Assembly (NCBI GenBank): GCA_963694535.1
Contig: CAVODE010000004.1
Span: 1-48,484, forward strand
Reading direction: 5' to 3'
Source: UBA2979 sp963694535
GTDB taxonomy: Bacteria > Chloroflexota > Dehalococcoidia > UBA2979
DNA length: 48,484 bases
Part shown: positions 1-8,362 of the stretch, piece by piece
Layout: every line of letters begins with the position of its first letter
How positions within the stretch are numbered: position 1 is the first letter of the stretch
Program-made: the position numbers and the translations under genes
The notes under the pieces: model-generated
Told to the model about the DNA's origin: nothing
Seen by the model: only the letters and a program-made list of their open reading frames with translations
Database searches by the model: none

Positions 1-1772
1 TAGAAATCTCTGATTTATTGGGCCGTTCTGACATAACTACTTCAGTAATGCAAAGATTAGCTCGTCAAGAATTAGTGGACTACTCCGAAATTCGTCGTCA
101 ACGAGATCCGTTGAAAGATTATCAGATAGTTCGAGCAAGTCCAAGAAAACTCACTCGCGACCAGCAGGATGCCGTGATTCGAATCACGGCATCCTTCGAC
201 GGAGAAAATGGCAAAGAAATTTTATTGAAAGGTGTGGCTGGGAGTGGTAAGACCGAGGTTTATATAGATTGTATTCGTAATTTAATTGCAAGACAAAAGA
301 CGGCTATTTTATTAGTTCCCGAGATTGCTTTAACACCCCAAATGATTCAGAGATTTGCTGAACAATTCCCGGGCAGAGTAGGTGTGATGCATTCAGCTCT
401 CTCTCAGGGAGAAATATTTGATGAGTGGCAAGCAATTGAGCGAGGAGACTATCAAGTTGTCATCGGATCACGTTCTTGTATTTTTGTTCCACAGCCGAAT
501 TTGGGACTCATTATCATTGATGAATTTCACGACACTGCTTATAAGCAAAGCAGCCCAACGCCTAGATACGATGCAAGATCGCTTGCTCGCATTATGAGCG
601 AGGTGGGTGGTTGTACTGTTATTTATGGTTCGGCAACTCCTGACCTTGAGCGATACTTTCTCAGCCAACAGAAACTGATTCTTAGAATTGACCTGGATCA
701 GAAGATCAATATGGTTCGTCAAGAAAATGACGAACTAATACCGTGGCCTAGCACAGAAACTAAACATATTGAAGTGATAGATATTAGACATCAGCGTAGG
801 CTGATTTCATCTGAGCTTAGTTCAGCAATATTAGAAGTATTAGATCGTGGCGAGCAAGCTTTGCTATTTATCAACAGGAGGGGTTACGCACCCTATCTTA
901 TTTGTGACAATGGATGTACTCCAAAATGCTCTCGATGCGATCTTGTTATGTCTCTACATAATCATCCGAGTCCGCCACGACTACGATGTCACTTATGTGG
1001 TTTAACGAGGATATTTGATGGAAAGTGCCAAACAGAGGGATGCGAAAAGATTTTGCGACCAGTCGGAATTGGAACAGAGCGCGTTGTAGAAGAAATTGAG
1101 ACCCTTTTCCCCACTGCCAAAGTAGCGCGTTGGGATTCCGATTCTGTGAGAAGGGCGAGCGGGCATTTGGAAATAATGCAAAAAATGCAGAAACAGGAGA
1201 TTGACATCGTAGTGGGTACTCAAATGATTACTAAGGGATTGGATCTACCTTTTGTAACATTAGTTGGGGTTGTTGTTGCAGACGGATTATCAGCAGAGGG
1301 AGATTTTAGAGAACATGAAAAAATGTTTGCGATGCTATCTCAAGTTGCCGGCCGTGCTGGTCGAAGTGAGCTTCCTGGGCGAGTTATTTTCCAAACCTTT
1401 GACCCGTCTCATAGCGTGATTGAGGCCGCAGTGAGTCAGGACGTTCAGTCATTTTTAGACACTGAACTTTCGTGGCGTCGCGAGTATGGCTATCCGCCAT
1501 ATCGGCGAGTCGTCCGTTTAGGAATACGCCACCACAACGAGGAATATGTCAATGAGGAGTCCTCACGACTCGCACATAATCTTTCAATCGTGTCCCTTGC
1601 ATACCCCAATAGCGATGTTCGGGGACCTTTTGTGCCGAGAATTTCTCGAGTGCGCGGTCTTTTCCGGAGAGCAATACTAATATTCTCTCCCAATCCCGAC
1701 GAGATTCTTAAGGACTACGGTGATATGCCCTCAGGCTGGGTAATTGATGTCGATCCCGTGGATTTTGATTAG
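1..1772 (+). CDS. priA: Primosomal protein N' (replication restart helicase PriA), 5'-truncated by window edge
   Basis: PriA is the 3'-5' DNA helicase that reloads the replisome at stalled forks. The reading frame is open back to base 3, so the gene starts outside the window; about 589 residues are present against roughly 730 in E. coli. Visible in order are the end of the winged-helix region, a Walker A motif GVAGSGKT at bases 231-254, a DExH motif read as DEFH at 519-530 (DEEH is usual), a cysteine-rich zinc insert of PriA type (bases about 905-1050, with RCHLCG), and helicase C-terminal motifs including SQVAGRAGR. It lies just upstream of def, a common bacterial pairing. The TTG at base 18 is not the real start. 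A 30-bp perfect palindrome lies in the coding sequence shortly before Walker A. Identification is secure. Confidence 0.96.
   Translation, partial: EISDLLGRSDITTSVMQRLARQELVDYSEIRRQRDPLKDYQIVRASPRKLTRDQQDAVIRITASFDGENGKEILLKGVAGSGKTEVYIDCIRNLIARQKTAILLVPEIALTPQMIQRFAEQFPGRVGVMHSALSQGEIFDEWQAIERGDYQVVIGSRSCIFVPQPNLGLIIIDEFHDTAYKQSSPTPRYDARSLARIMSEVGGCTVIYGSATPDLERYFLSQQKLILRIDLDQKINMVRQENDELIPWPSTETKHIEVIDIRHQRRLISSELSSAILEVLDRGEQALLFINRRGYAPYLICDNGCTPKCSRCDLVMSLHNHPSPPRLRCHLCGLTRIFDGKCQTEGCEKILRPVGIGTERVVEEIETLFPTAKVARWDSDSVRRASGHLEIMQKMQKQEIDIVVGTQMITKGLDLPFVTLVGVVVADGLSAEGDFREHEKMFAMLSQVAGRAGRSELPGRVIFQTFDPSHSVIEAAVSQDVQSFLDTELSWRREYGYPPYRRVVRLGIRHHNEEYVNEESSRLAHNLSIVSLAYPNSDVRGPFVPRISRVRGLFRRAILIFSPNPDEILKDYGDMPSGWVIDVDPVDFD
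166..195. repeat. 30-bp perfect palindrome with no spacer inside priA
   Basis: Bases 166-180 are the exact reverse complement of 181-195, with core GATTCGAATC. It sits fully inside the priA reading frame, which continues without disruption and encodes a normal-looking stretch before the Walker A motif. No function can be assigned. A palindrome this long is far beyond what a 48-kb window should hold by chance. Confidence 0.97.
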
Positions 1773-1823
1773 CTTCGCTGTGCGAGCTGCGCTAATTTCT
1801 AATACGTGCGATGCTTACTGATA

Positions 1824-2372
1824 ATGACTATACGACCAATACGTTACTTGGGTGATCCAGTCTTAAGATTGCCTACTCGTCGGGTTAGACGCGTGAATGC
1901 GGATATCCAATTACTTGTTTCTGACATGATTGAGTCGATGTACGCCACAAATGGTGTGGGTTTGGCTGCCCCACAAATCGGTATTTCTCTCAAATTAGTC
2001 GTCATTGCTATACCGGATCAGGATCCTTTTGCTTTAATTAATCCTGAGATAACTAAGCGTGAGGGCACTCGCGTGGTTATGGAGGGTTGTTTATCAGTTC
2101 CTGGCTATTCTGGCCCAGTCACTCGCTCAGAGCGAGTGACCGTTCGTGCGCTTTCAGTTAAAGGCGAAAGAGTACACATTGTCTCAGAAAACGATCTATT
2201 GGCTCAAGCGTTGGAGCACGAGACAGATCATGTCAATGGCTTACTTTATGTCGATCACCTAAACGCTGAGTTAGATATGCACTACATGCACCCGAGAGAT
2301 GATGACCATTTAGATGGTGAAAATATGGAAGAATTAGCGGATAACTTAGTTGACGAGTCAAATGAAGCTTGA
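1824..2372 (+). CDS. def: Peptide deformylase
   Basis: Removes the formyl group from the N-terminal methionine of new proteins; a cytosolic metalloenzyme, usually Fe2+. All three family motifs are present: GVGLAAPQ at residues 44-51, EGCLS at 87-91 with metal ligand Cys89, and HETDH at 132-136 with the two histidine ligands and catalytic Glu. The protein is about 182 residues with a short acidic C-terminal tail. An in-frame GTG exists at 1806, but the ATG at 1824 gives the usual N-terminus (MTIRPIRYLGDPVL) and is preferred; neither has a strong ribosome site. It follows priA by about 50 bases and precedes yajC. Confidence 0.95.
   Translation: MTIRPIRYLGDPVLRLPTRRVRRVNADIQLLVSDMIESMYATNGVGLAAPQIGISLKLVVIAIPDQDPFALINPEITKREGTRVVMEGCLSVPGYSGPVTRSERVTVRALSVKGERVHIVSENDLLAQALEHETDHVNGLLYVDHLNAELDMHYMHPRDDDHLDGENMEELADNLVDESNEA
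2118..2140. repeat. Perfect 10-bp stem, 3-nt loop hairpin inside def
   Basis: GTCACTCGCT at 2118-2127 and AGCGAGTGAC at 2131-2140 are exact reverse complements around a CAG loop. It lies in the def coding sequence, just after the EGCLSVPG motif. It has no T-run, so it is not a terminator. No role is known. Confidence 0.9.
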
Positions 2373-2395
2373 TTTTTAGAGAGAGGTTGATCAAT

Positions 2396-2755
2396 ATGGA
2401 AGGCTTATTACTACCAATAGCACTTGCCGGGGCATTTTATTTTATTTTATTGCGCCCGATGCTGAGTCAGCAGAAAAAGAAGAAGGCAACTTTAGCGGAA
2501 CTCAATATCGGTGACGAAGTGCTAACGACATCAGGTTTTTTTGCCACAGTTACAGATATAGTGACCCCAACATCCGGCCCAATGCGAATTCACTTGGAGC
2601 TGACCGAAGATGTTATCGTCGAAGCAACTCCTGATGCCGTTGTGTCTATAATTCCGGTCTCAGAAGTTGAAGAATCAGAGCTTGCTACTGAGGACGTAGA
2701 AGATCTTGAGTCGAATGTTGAGGCTGTTGAAAAGGCAGAGTCTGAAGACTCCTGA
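2396..2755 (+). CDS. yajC: Preprotein translocase accessory subunit YajC
   Basis: YajC is a small single-span membrane protein that associates with SecDF-SecYEG. The predicted protein is about 119 residues: a hydrophobic helix at roughly residues 3-20 ending in LLRPMLSQQKKKK, then the conserved LNIGDEVLTTSG cytosolic domain, then an acidic Glu/Ser-rich tail of about 30 residues. An upstream in-frame start at 2369 overlaps the def stop; the ATG at 2396 is preferred because the purine-rich AGAGAGG lies about 11 nt before it and it gives the normal short N-terminus. Position just before secD-secF is the classic arrangement. Confidence 0.93.
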   Translation: MEGLLLPIALAGAFYFILLRPMLSQQKKKKATLAELNIGDEVLTTSGFFATVTDIVTPTSGPMRIHLELTEDVIVEATPDAVVSIIPVSEVEESELATEDVEDLESNVEAVEKAESEDS

Positions 2756-2832
2756 CCGTGATTATACGGCAACGCCGCTTGGCAGTATGCTGTGTAGCAA
2801 TGTAGTTAATTGGCTTCACTAGAGGTTCGGTA

Positions 2833-4290
2833 ATGCGCAATACTCTTTCGCTTATTTTTATTCTAGTCGTGACACTATTCTCTCTTGCTTTTGTGTGGCC
2901 AAATAATGCGGATGAACATCTTCCCAACCTCCCAGGAAATCTGTCATGGCCAAATGGTTCGGGCTTAACAATAGGTGAGTTTGACCGGAGTTCTTTAAGA
3001 CTAGGTCTTGATCTACAAGGTGGCACGAGACTACTGTTGCAAGCAGAAGTACCGACTGATTTTGATGGAGATCTCACAGAAAAAATTGACGGAACGATCA
3101 GCGTACTGCGTAAACGAGTAGACGGTGCAGGTGTTGCTGAATCGGAGATTACAAGACAAGGAGCGTCTAATATTTCCGTGCAACTGCCAGGGCTTTCTAT
3201 CGAGCAAGCTCGATCTCTAATCGGGAGAACTGCACAATTGAGATTCTGTGAGCCTGCTCAGTCAGCGTTATTGACTCTTCAGCCTTGCGACAGTGATGGT
3301 TTGTGGTACGAGGCTGTCGGGACAGTCAACGGGGAGGTGAGAGCTCTGACCGGCTCTTATCTCGAGCCTAATACCTATGTATCATTCAATGAAATTGGAG
3401 ATGCTCAAACATCATTTGAATTTAATGATGAGGGTGCCGAATTATTTGAACAAATCACCTCGCGAGCGGTTGATAATCGAGGTAAATTCATCGGTTCAGA
3501 TCGAATAGCCATATTCCTTGATGCTGATTTACTCTCGGCACCAACAGTGAACGCAGTAATTCGGTCAAGTGGCGTAATTACCGGGATGACGCGAGAAAAT
3601 GCTCAAGAGCTTGTTGTGCAACTTAATGCAGGTGCATTACCTCTTTCGCTGACAGTTCTGCAGGAGCAAACAGTGGACGCAACATTAGGTGCAGATTCAA
3701 TATCTAAGTCACTCTTGGCGGGGATTATCGGTCTAATTCTGGTTGGCTTATTTATGAGTCTTTACTACCACTTCCCCGGCCTCTTAGCCGTGCTTGCTTT
3801 AACGATTTACGCTATCATCACGCTCGCTGTTTTTAAGCTTATTCCGGTAACATTAACGCTTGCGGCGATAGGCGGATTCATCCTGTCAGTAGGAATGGCT
3901 GTCGACGCGAATATTTTAATATTTGAGCGTATGAAAGAAGAGCTAAGAATTGGCCGTTCGGCAATAAATGCCGTTGATGCAGGTTTTTCAAGGGCATGGT
4001 CGTCCATTCGTGACTCCAACATAACGACATTGATCACGTGTTTCATCTTGTACCTACTGGGTGGTGGAATTCAATTACCACTGATAGGTACCTTCAGCGC
4101 TCCGCTTGTTCAAGGTTTCGCACTTACGCTTGGATTCGGGGTACTAGTATCGATGTTTTCCTCTATCGTAGTCACCCGCACATTGCTCAGAACCTTTGTT
4201 AAATCTAAGTATGCCCGTCGCTGGATTAGTTTAGGAAGTATCTCAGCGTCCCAGTTAGACGAGATGGCAGAATCTGAAGGGGCAGGTTAA
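2833..4290 (+). CDS. secD: Protein translocase subunit SecD
   Basis: SecD, with SecF, uses the proton-motive force to pull secreted proteins out of the SecYEG channel. The protein has 485 residues: a first membrane helix at about 5-24, the SecD hallmark LGLDLQGG at 57-64, a large extracytoplasmic P1 domain, and five more membrane helices from about residue 285. The RND-type motif GMAVDANILIFER, which carries the proton-relay aspartate, is intact. The ATG at 2833 follows AGAGG by a short gap. The stop overlaps the secF start by one base, so the two are translationally coupled. Confidence 0.96.
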   Translation: MRNTLSLIFILVVTLFSLAFVWPNNADEHLPNLPGNLSWPNGSGLTIGEFDRSSLRLGLDLQGGTRLLLQAEVPTDFDGDLTEKIDGTISVLRKRVDGAGVAESEITRQGASNISVQLPGLSIEQARSLIGRTAQLRFCEPAQSALLTLQPCDSDGLWYEAVGTVNGEVRALTGSYLEPNTYVSFNEIGDAQTSFEFNDEGAELFEQITSRAVDNRGKFIGSDRIAIFLDADLLSAPTVNAVIRSSGVITGMTRENAQELVVQLNAGALPLSLTVLQEQTVDATLGADSISKSLLAGIIGLILVGLFMSLYYHFPGLLAVLALTIYAIITLAVFKLIPVTLTLAAIGGFILSVGMAVDANILIFERMKEELRIGRSAINAVDAGFSRAWSSIRDSNITTLITCFILYLLGGGIQLPLIGTFSAPLVQGFALTLGFGVLVSMFSSIVVTRTLLRTFVKSKYARRWISLGSISASQLDEMAESEGAG

Positions 4291-5618
4291 TGGATCGAGA
4301 TATTTCTAATCCAGAGAGTAATCCGCCTACCGGAATAGATTTGGTTCGATCAAGAAAATGGTGGTTTTTAATATCCGGGTTACTTATCTCCGTGTCATTG
4401 ATACTTCTCTTAATTCCTCCCGGGTTGGTTAGGGGTATTGAATTCAGCTCAGGCACTTCAATGCTTCTTAAGTTTGAGAGCGCTCAAGTTCAACAATCCG
4501 AACTGCGGCAAGCATTCGCAGATTTGGGGCATGACGAAGCTAGGATTCAAGGTGCCGGGGATCGCGAATTTCTCATCAAGACAGATCAGTTGAATATCCC
4601 TGAAGGCTCATTTAGTGAGGTCGTTCCTGAGTCAAACTACCAATCTTCGTCATTGAGCGAACCAGTACAACGCAGTCCAGAAGGTACTTTGGTAACTGGT
4701 GAATCTTCGGAATCAGTGGGAACGGTTTTCGTCAGATCTGCTTTGAATGATGATCCTTGTGACCTTTATGCAGTGCGTGCGGAGGTAGCAGTTTTAACCG
4801 AGCTGCGAGTATTTGCCAAAGTAAACTGTTCCAACAGTCAAAATTTCGAAGTTCTCGCTAATGGTGTTATGGGATGGATTTCTGAATACTCGATGCATGA
4901 TTTTGTTCCTGATCCGACAGGAGTAGCGGTTTCGAATGAGGACAACATAACAGACCTAGGCGAGCGTACCGTAATTAATAATTATCTTCAGGAGCAGTTC
5001 GGTCCGTTTGTGACACTAGAATTTTCTACGGTTTCACCTGTGGTATCTAGTGCCGCTGTTCGAAACGCAACCCTGGCGATTGCCGTGGCAACTTTGTTTA
5101 TTATGGCGTATGTTCGTTTTGCCTTCTCTACGGTCCCGAAGCCTTCTAGATATGCTGTCTGCGCGATAATTGCGCTAATCCACGACACTGTAATTGTGAT
5201 AGGCGCATTTTCCCTGTTCGGAAAACTCTTTGGAGCGGAAATTAACTTGATGTTTGTCACAGGAATATTGACCGCGATTGGGTTTTCTGTACACGATTCA
5301 ATTGTGGTTTTTGATAGAATTCGTGAAAATATTACGGCAAGCCCTCAAAGTAGCTTGTCTGAAAACGTTAATTCTGCACTGCTTCAGACGATGGCACGTT
5401 CTTTGAATACTTCTTTGACATTATTACTCCCTATTGGAGCACTTCTGCTTCTTGGTGGGGATACGATCCAGTCATTTTTGCTTGCTATTCTAGTGGGAGT
5501 CGTGGTAGGGACGTATTCTTCAGTCGCGATTGCGGCACAACTTTTGGTGGCGTGGGAGCAAGGAGACCTATCTCGTTGGTTCTCGAAGGTTCCATGGTCT
5601 AATAAAGCTCGGGCTTAG
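4290..5618 (+). CDS. secF: Protein translocase subunit SecF with an extra extracytoplasmic SH3b-like insert
   Basis: Partner of SecD in protein export. The SecF core is clear: first helix about residues 25-46, GIEFSSGTSMLLKF at the start of the P1 domain, C-terminal helices from about residue 259, and the motif GFSVHDSIVVFDRIREN. At 442 residues it is over 100 longer than typical stand-alone SecF (about 300-320). The excess lies between the two halves of P1, roughly residues 100-222. Within it, residues about 144-202 read like a bacterial SH3 (SH3b) domain: a VRSA strand, a mid-domain hydrophobic strand, and the closing GVMGWISEY; it has two cysteines, Cys157 and Cys180. The core call is secure; the SH3b assignment is pattern-based inference. 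Translation is coupled to secD. Confidence 0.94.
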   Translation: MDRDISNPESNPPTGIDLVRSRKWWFLISGLLISVSLILLLIPPGLVRGIEFSSGTSMLLKFESAQVQQSELRQAFADLGHDEARIQGAGDREFLIKTDQLNIPEGSFSEVVPESNYQSSSLSEPVQRSPEGTLVTGESSESVGTVFVRSALNDDPCDLYAVRAEVAVLTELRVFAKVNCSNSQNFEVLANGVMGWISEYSMHDFVPDPTGVAVSNEDNITDLGERTVINNYLQEQFGPFVTLEFSTVSPVVSSAAVRNATLAIAVATLFIMAYVRFAFSTVPKPSRYAVCAIIALIHDTVIVIGAFSLFGKLFGAEINLMFVTGILTAIGFSVHDSIVVFDRIRENITASPQSSLSENVNSALLQTMARSLNTSLTLLLPIGALLLLGGDTIQSFLLAILVGVVVGTYSSVAIAAQLLVAWEQGDLSRWFSKVPWSNKARA

Positions 5619-5636
5619 TGAATAGTTGAACCTTTG

Positions 5637-6188
5637 ATGTATGCGAAGCTTTTTGCAGTGTGGCCGATGATTTTTCTAGCTATTTTGATCGGATGTGGTG
5701 TAGCTCTGCAGTGGGCGATGCTAGCAGCAATCGGTAGATCTCATGGTGGTTTTCAAGCTGCCTGGTTTTCCTGTCTGACCACAGTCGCAGCACTAGGATT
5801 GGTACTTTTGTTTCGACACTTTCGGACGAACAGTATGATTACATCAGATATTCTTTCTACCCGAATAGAAATCATTTCAATAATTACAATTGTTGTCGGT
5901 GTCGTTATTTTGCTCAGTCTGAGGGATTTGCCTTGGTGGGCAGGGCTATCAGGCCTGTTTGGACTGGGTTTAATACTTGGAGCAGCTTGGATTGTCCCAT
6001 CAGTTGGAGTGGCAGAATTTTTCGTGGCGGTGACCGTCGGATCTGCTGTTGCGGGAGTGATTATTGACCACGTAGGACTATTTGGAAACGCAACGAATGT
6101 GATGACAATTCCGAGGGTAATAGCTGTTTTGTTGGTCATACTGGGCATGGCAATAATTCGGCTCGCGGGACTCTTGCAGAGCGATTAA
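5637..6188 (+). CDS. YdcZ/DUF606-type small membrane protein (putative DMT exporter)
   Basis: A very hydrophobic protein of about 183 residues with five or so predicted membrane helices and no extensive soluble domain. The segment AGVIIDHVGLFG near the C-terminal third resembles the conserved motif of the DUF606/YdcZ branch of the drug/metabolite transporter superfamily, whose substrates are mostly unknown. The ATG at 5637 directly follows a TTG that could also serve. It starts 18 nt after secF in the same direction and may be co-transcribed. It converges with selB, the stops being one base apart. Family call moderate; substrate unknown. Confidence 0.7.
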   Translation: MYAKLFAVWPMIFLAILIGCGVALQWAMLAAIGRSHGGFQAAWFSCLTTVAALGLVLLFRHFRTNSMITSDILSTRIEIISIITIVVGVVILLSLRDLPWWAGLSGLFGLGLILGAAWIVPSVGVAEFFVAVTVGSAVAGVIIDHVGLFGNATNVMTIPRVIAVLLVILGMAIIRLAGLLQSD

Positions 6189-6189
6189 G

Positions 6190-8064
6190 TTACTTGTTCT
6201 CGAGAAATAATTTACCGGCCTCGGTTATACGTCGTTCATCACCGAGGCGTTGAGTTATACCTTCTTTATCCATTGTTTCAAGAAGTGCCTGAGCAATTCG
6301 CCGGTTGGTTCCGATTAAATCTCGTATTTCAGCTAATGACGAATTCTGGCCTAGATTGAATTGTTTTAGCACGATTTTAGTGGCCGATAGGTAGTGGGCA
6401 TTTGTAAATATTACGCCGTCGCCAAGATCTTTAATTTCACCAATTCCTTGCAAATATCCCAGTAATTCGAGGTTAGTATCTAATCGTGGGGGAGCAAATG
6501 CTCCTTGGTGTAACAAGTTAATGATGTCATTGATCTTACTTTTCTCAGCCTCATTTATTTGTGGTTCCCAGCTTTTGAGAGTCACAATATCTTCTTTGAT
6601 ATCCACTAAATCGTTCTGAAAGGTATCTAATAACACTGAAAAAAAGCGGCCATCGAGTTTAAGATGTGCTCTCAGTTCCCCCTTAGGAATTCCAAACCGT
6701 AGATGCCAGCGCTGGTTATATTCATTAATTATTTTTTCAGTGTCTGCACGAATTCTTGTCACTAATTTGTTAGTCATTAGTAACGAGGTGTGCTCCGAGG
6801 TCTGGAGACTAACTATTTGTTCACTCGAGACAAGTTTTTCGATCCCATCTTCAACCGATTGACTTGATTCGGTAAGTGCGGAGGTAATCTGAGAGTGCGT
6901 CGCCGGTTGAATTTGTTCAAGGATTCCTAGGATGCGAGTCTCGATGGTTCCCGTTAGTTGTTGTGCGAGCAGCGCCAGGACCTCAGTATCAAATCTTTTG
7001 TGACGGGGCGGATTGATGCTAATCACCTTTCCTCCTCCTAGGGTTCGGTCAGAAATTCTTGCGACATACAGATCTCCTTCTGATATTGAGATAGGTTCCG
7101 AAAGCAAGATTTGAACGAAAGTCTGATCTAAGTCTTGTGTATTTTCAGAATCTAAAAGCCGGATGCGTCCTTGAATCTCGGCGGAACCGACATGTATGTG
7201 TACTTTCAGGTTATGTTTGATTTTTTCATCATTGACTAACCTGATCGATGCATCAAAAGAGAATGCTGAGCTTAGAGAGCCCTCCATACCGAGAACATGC
7301 CCTCGGCTAACTTCATTTATTTGAATTCCAGACAAATTTACAGCCACACGTGACCCTGGATTAGCAATTTCTATCTCTGTGTTATGGGCTTGAAGACCTC
7401 TTATCCGCGCTGTTTTTCTAGTCGGAGAGATCTCTACCAGATCCCCAACTTCAAGACGACCGTCCAACAATGTTCCCGTGACAACGGTACCAAATCCAGT
7501 CATAGTAAATACTCGATCTATTGGTAACCTCGCTTTGTTTATATCACGAGGGGTGTCTAGGTCACTGACTAGTTTGTCCAGCTCATCGAGCAATTCGGAT
7601 ATGCCAGATCTCGTGATGGTTGAGGTGAACACTATCGGGGCGTCTTTCAGTGATGTTTCTGCCATTGTTTGTTCGAAATCTTCCTTTAGTAAATTTAACC
7701 AATCTTGATCAACCAGATCACACTTAGTGAAGACAACAATTCCTTTATTGATTTCCAGCAAATTAAGTATGTTCATATGCTCGATAGTTTGCGGCATGAT
7801 GCCTTCATCAGCGGCGATGACTAATAGAGCAGCATCAATCCCACCAACACCACTCAGCATATGGCGAACAAATCTGACGTGACCAGGCACATCAATTAAA
7901 GAAATTTCAATACCTGAAGGCAAATTCGTCCAGCCGAATCCCAACTCAATTGTCAGCCCTCGTGTTTGCTCTTCTATTAGTCGATCAGGGTGAATTCCGG
8001 TGATCGCTTCGATCAGTGCGCTTTTTCCGTGGTCAACATGACCCGCTGTACCTATTACGAACAT
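6190..8064 (-). CDS. selB: Selenocysteine-specific elongation factor SelB
   Basis: SelB delivers Sec-tRNA(Sec) to UGA codons followed by a SECIS hairpin. At 624 residues it matches E. coli SelB (614). The GTPase domain shows GHVDHGKS (8-15), DVPGH (58-62) and TKCD (113-116). EF-Tu-like beta-barrel domains follow (for example DRVFTMTGFGTVVTGTLL), then a long C-terminal region with the winged-helix repeats that bind SECIS RNA, including LAEIRDLIGTNRRIAQALLE. The ATG at 8064 has a purine-rich GCGAGAG upstream. It is the last gene of a minus-strand cluster with a zinc-ribbon gene and hemW. Its presence fits the Sec-containing selD at 36480. selA and tRNA-Sec are not in this window. Confidence 0.95.
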   Translation of the reverse strand: MFVIGTAGHVDHGKSALIEAITGIHPDRLIEEQTRGLTIELGFGWTNLPSGIEISLIDVPGHVRFVRHMLSGVGGIDAALLVIAADEGIMPQTIEHMNILNLLEINKGIVVFTKCDLVDQDWLNLLKEDFEQTMAETSLKDAPIVFTSTITRSGISELLDELDKLVSDLDTPRDINKARLPIDRVFTMTGFGTVVTGTLLDGRLEVGDLVEISPTRKTARIRGLQAHNTEIEIANPGSRVAVNLSGIQINEVSRGHVLGMEGSLSSAFSFDASIRLVNDEKIKHNLKVHIHVGSAEIQGRIRLLDSENTQDLDQTFVQILLSEPISISEGDLYVARISDRTLGGGKVISINPPRHKRFDTEVLALLAQQLTGTIETRILGILEQIQPATHSQITSALTESSQSVEDGIEKLVSSEQIVSLQTSEHTSLLMTNKLVTRIRADTEKIINEYNQRWHLRFGIPKGELRAHLKLDGRFFSVLLDTFQNDLVDIKEDIVTLKSWEPQINEAEKSKINDIINLLHQGAFAPPRLDTNLELLGYLQGIGEIKDLGDGVIFTNAHYLSATKIVLKQFNLGQNSSLAEIRDLIGTNRRIAQALLETMDKEGITQRLGDERRITEAGKLFLENK

Positions 8065-8083
8065 TAGTATTTCTCTCGCTTAG

Positions 8084-8362
8084 CTACTGGTCTAGTGTTC
8101 GATCGACACGTAGGCCAGACTGGTGACATGTGGGACATTTTACTGGAGGTTCTAATCGAGGAATTTCAGTACGCTGTGATGATAGTCCTGCCCAGATGTC
8201 ATCGCGTAATTGATCGGTTGCTGGGGCTTTGCCTCGTGCGCCTCTGATACGAGGTTGCATCTCAGCGATGCGACGCCGGGCTATTTCTTTAGGTGACATT
8301 GGGCCTGGTTTTTTAACCAATACTTCTCGGCCGCAAGCATTACATCTATATATCTCAAGCAA
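8084..8362 (-). CDS. Small zinc-ribbon protein of unknown function between hemW and selB
   Basis: A 92-residue protein with CNAC near the N-terminus and CPTC near the C-terminus, which can form one four-cysteine zinc site. The middle is rich in Arg, Lys and Ala (for example PKEIARRRIAEMQPRIRGARGK), suggesting a basic, possibly nucleic-acid-binding surface. Its start overlaps the 3' end of hemW by 8 bases and it precedes selB by about 20, so it is almost certainly co-transcribed with both. I do not recognise the family. A role in RNA or selenium handling would be guesswork from position alone. Confidence 0.75.
   Translation of the reverse strand: MLEIYRCNACGREVLVKKPGPMSPKEIARRRIAEMQPRIRGARGKAPATDQLRDDIWAGLSSQRTEIPRLEPPVKCPTCHQSGLRVDRTLDQ

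Noticed and set aside
2685..3077. 130-codon minus-strand open frame across yajC and secD
   Set aside because: Antisense to two well-identified genes, with no family resemblance and unnatural composition; a shadow frame.
6218..6248. GCCTCGGT / ACCGAGGC inverted repeat near the 3' end of selB
   Set aside because: It lies within coding sequence with a 15-nt loop and no T-run; it is not a convincing terminator or SECIS.
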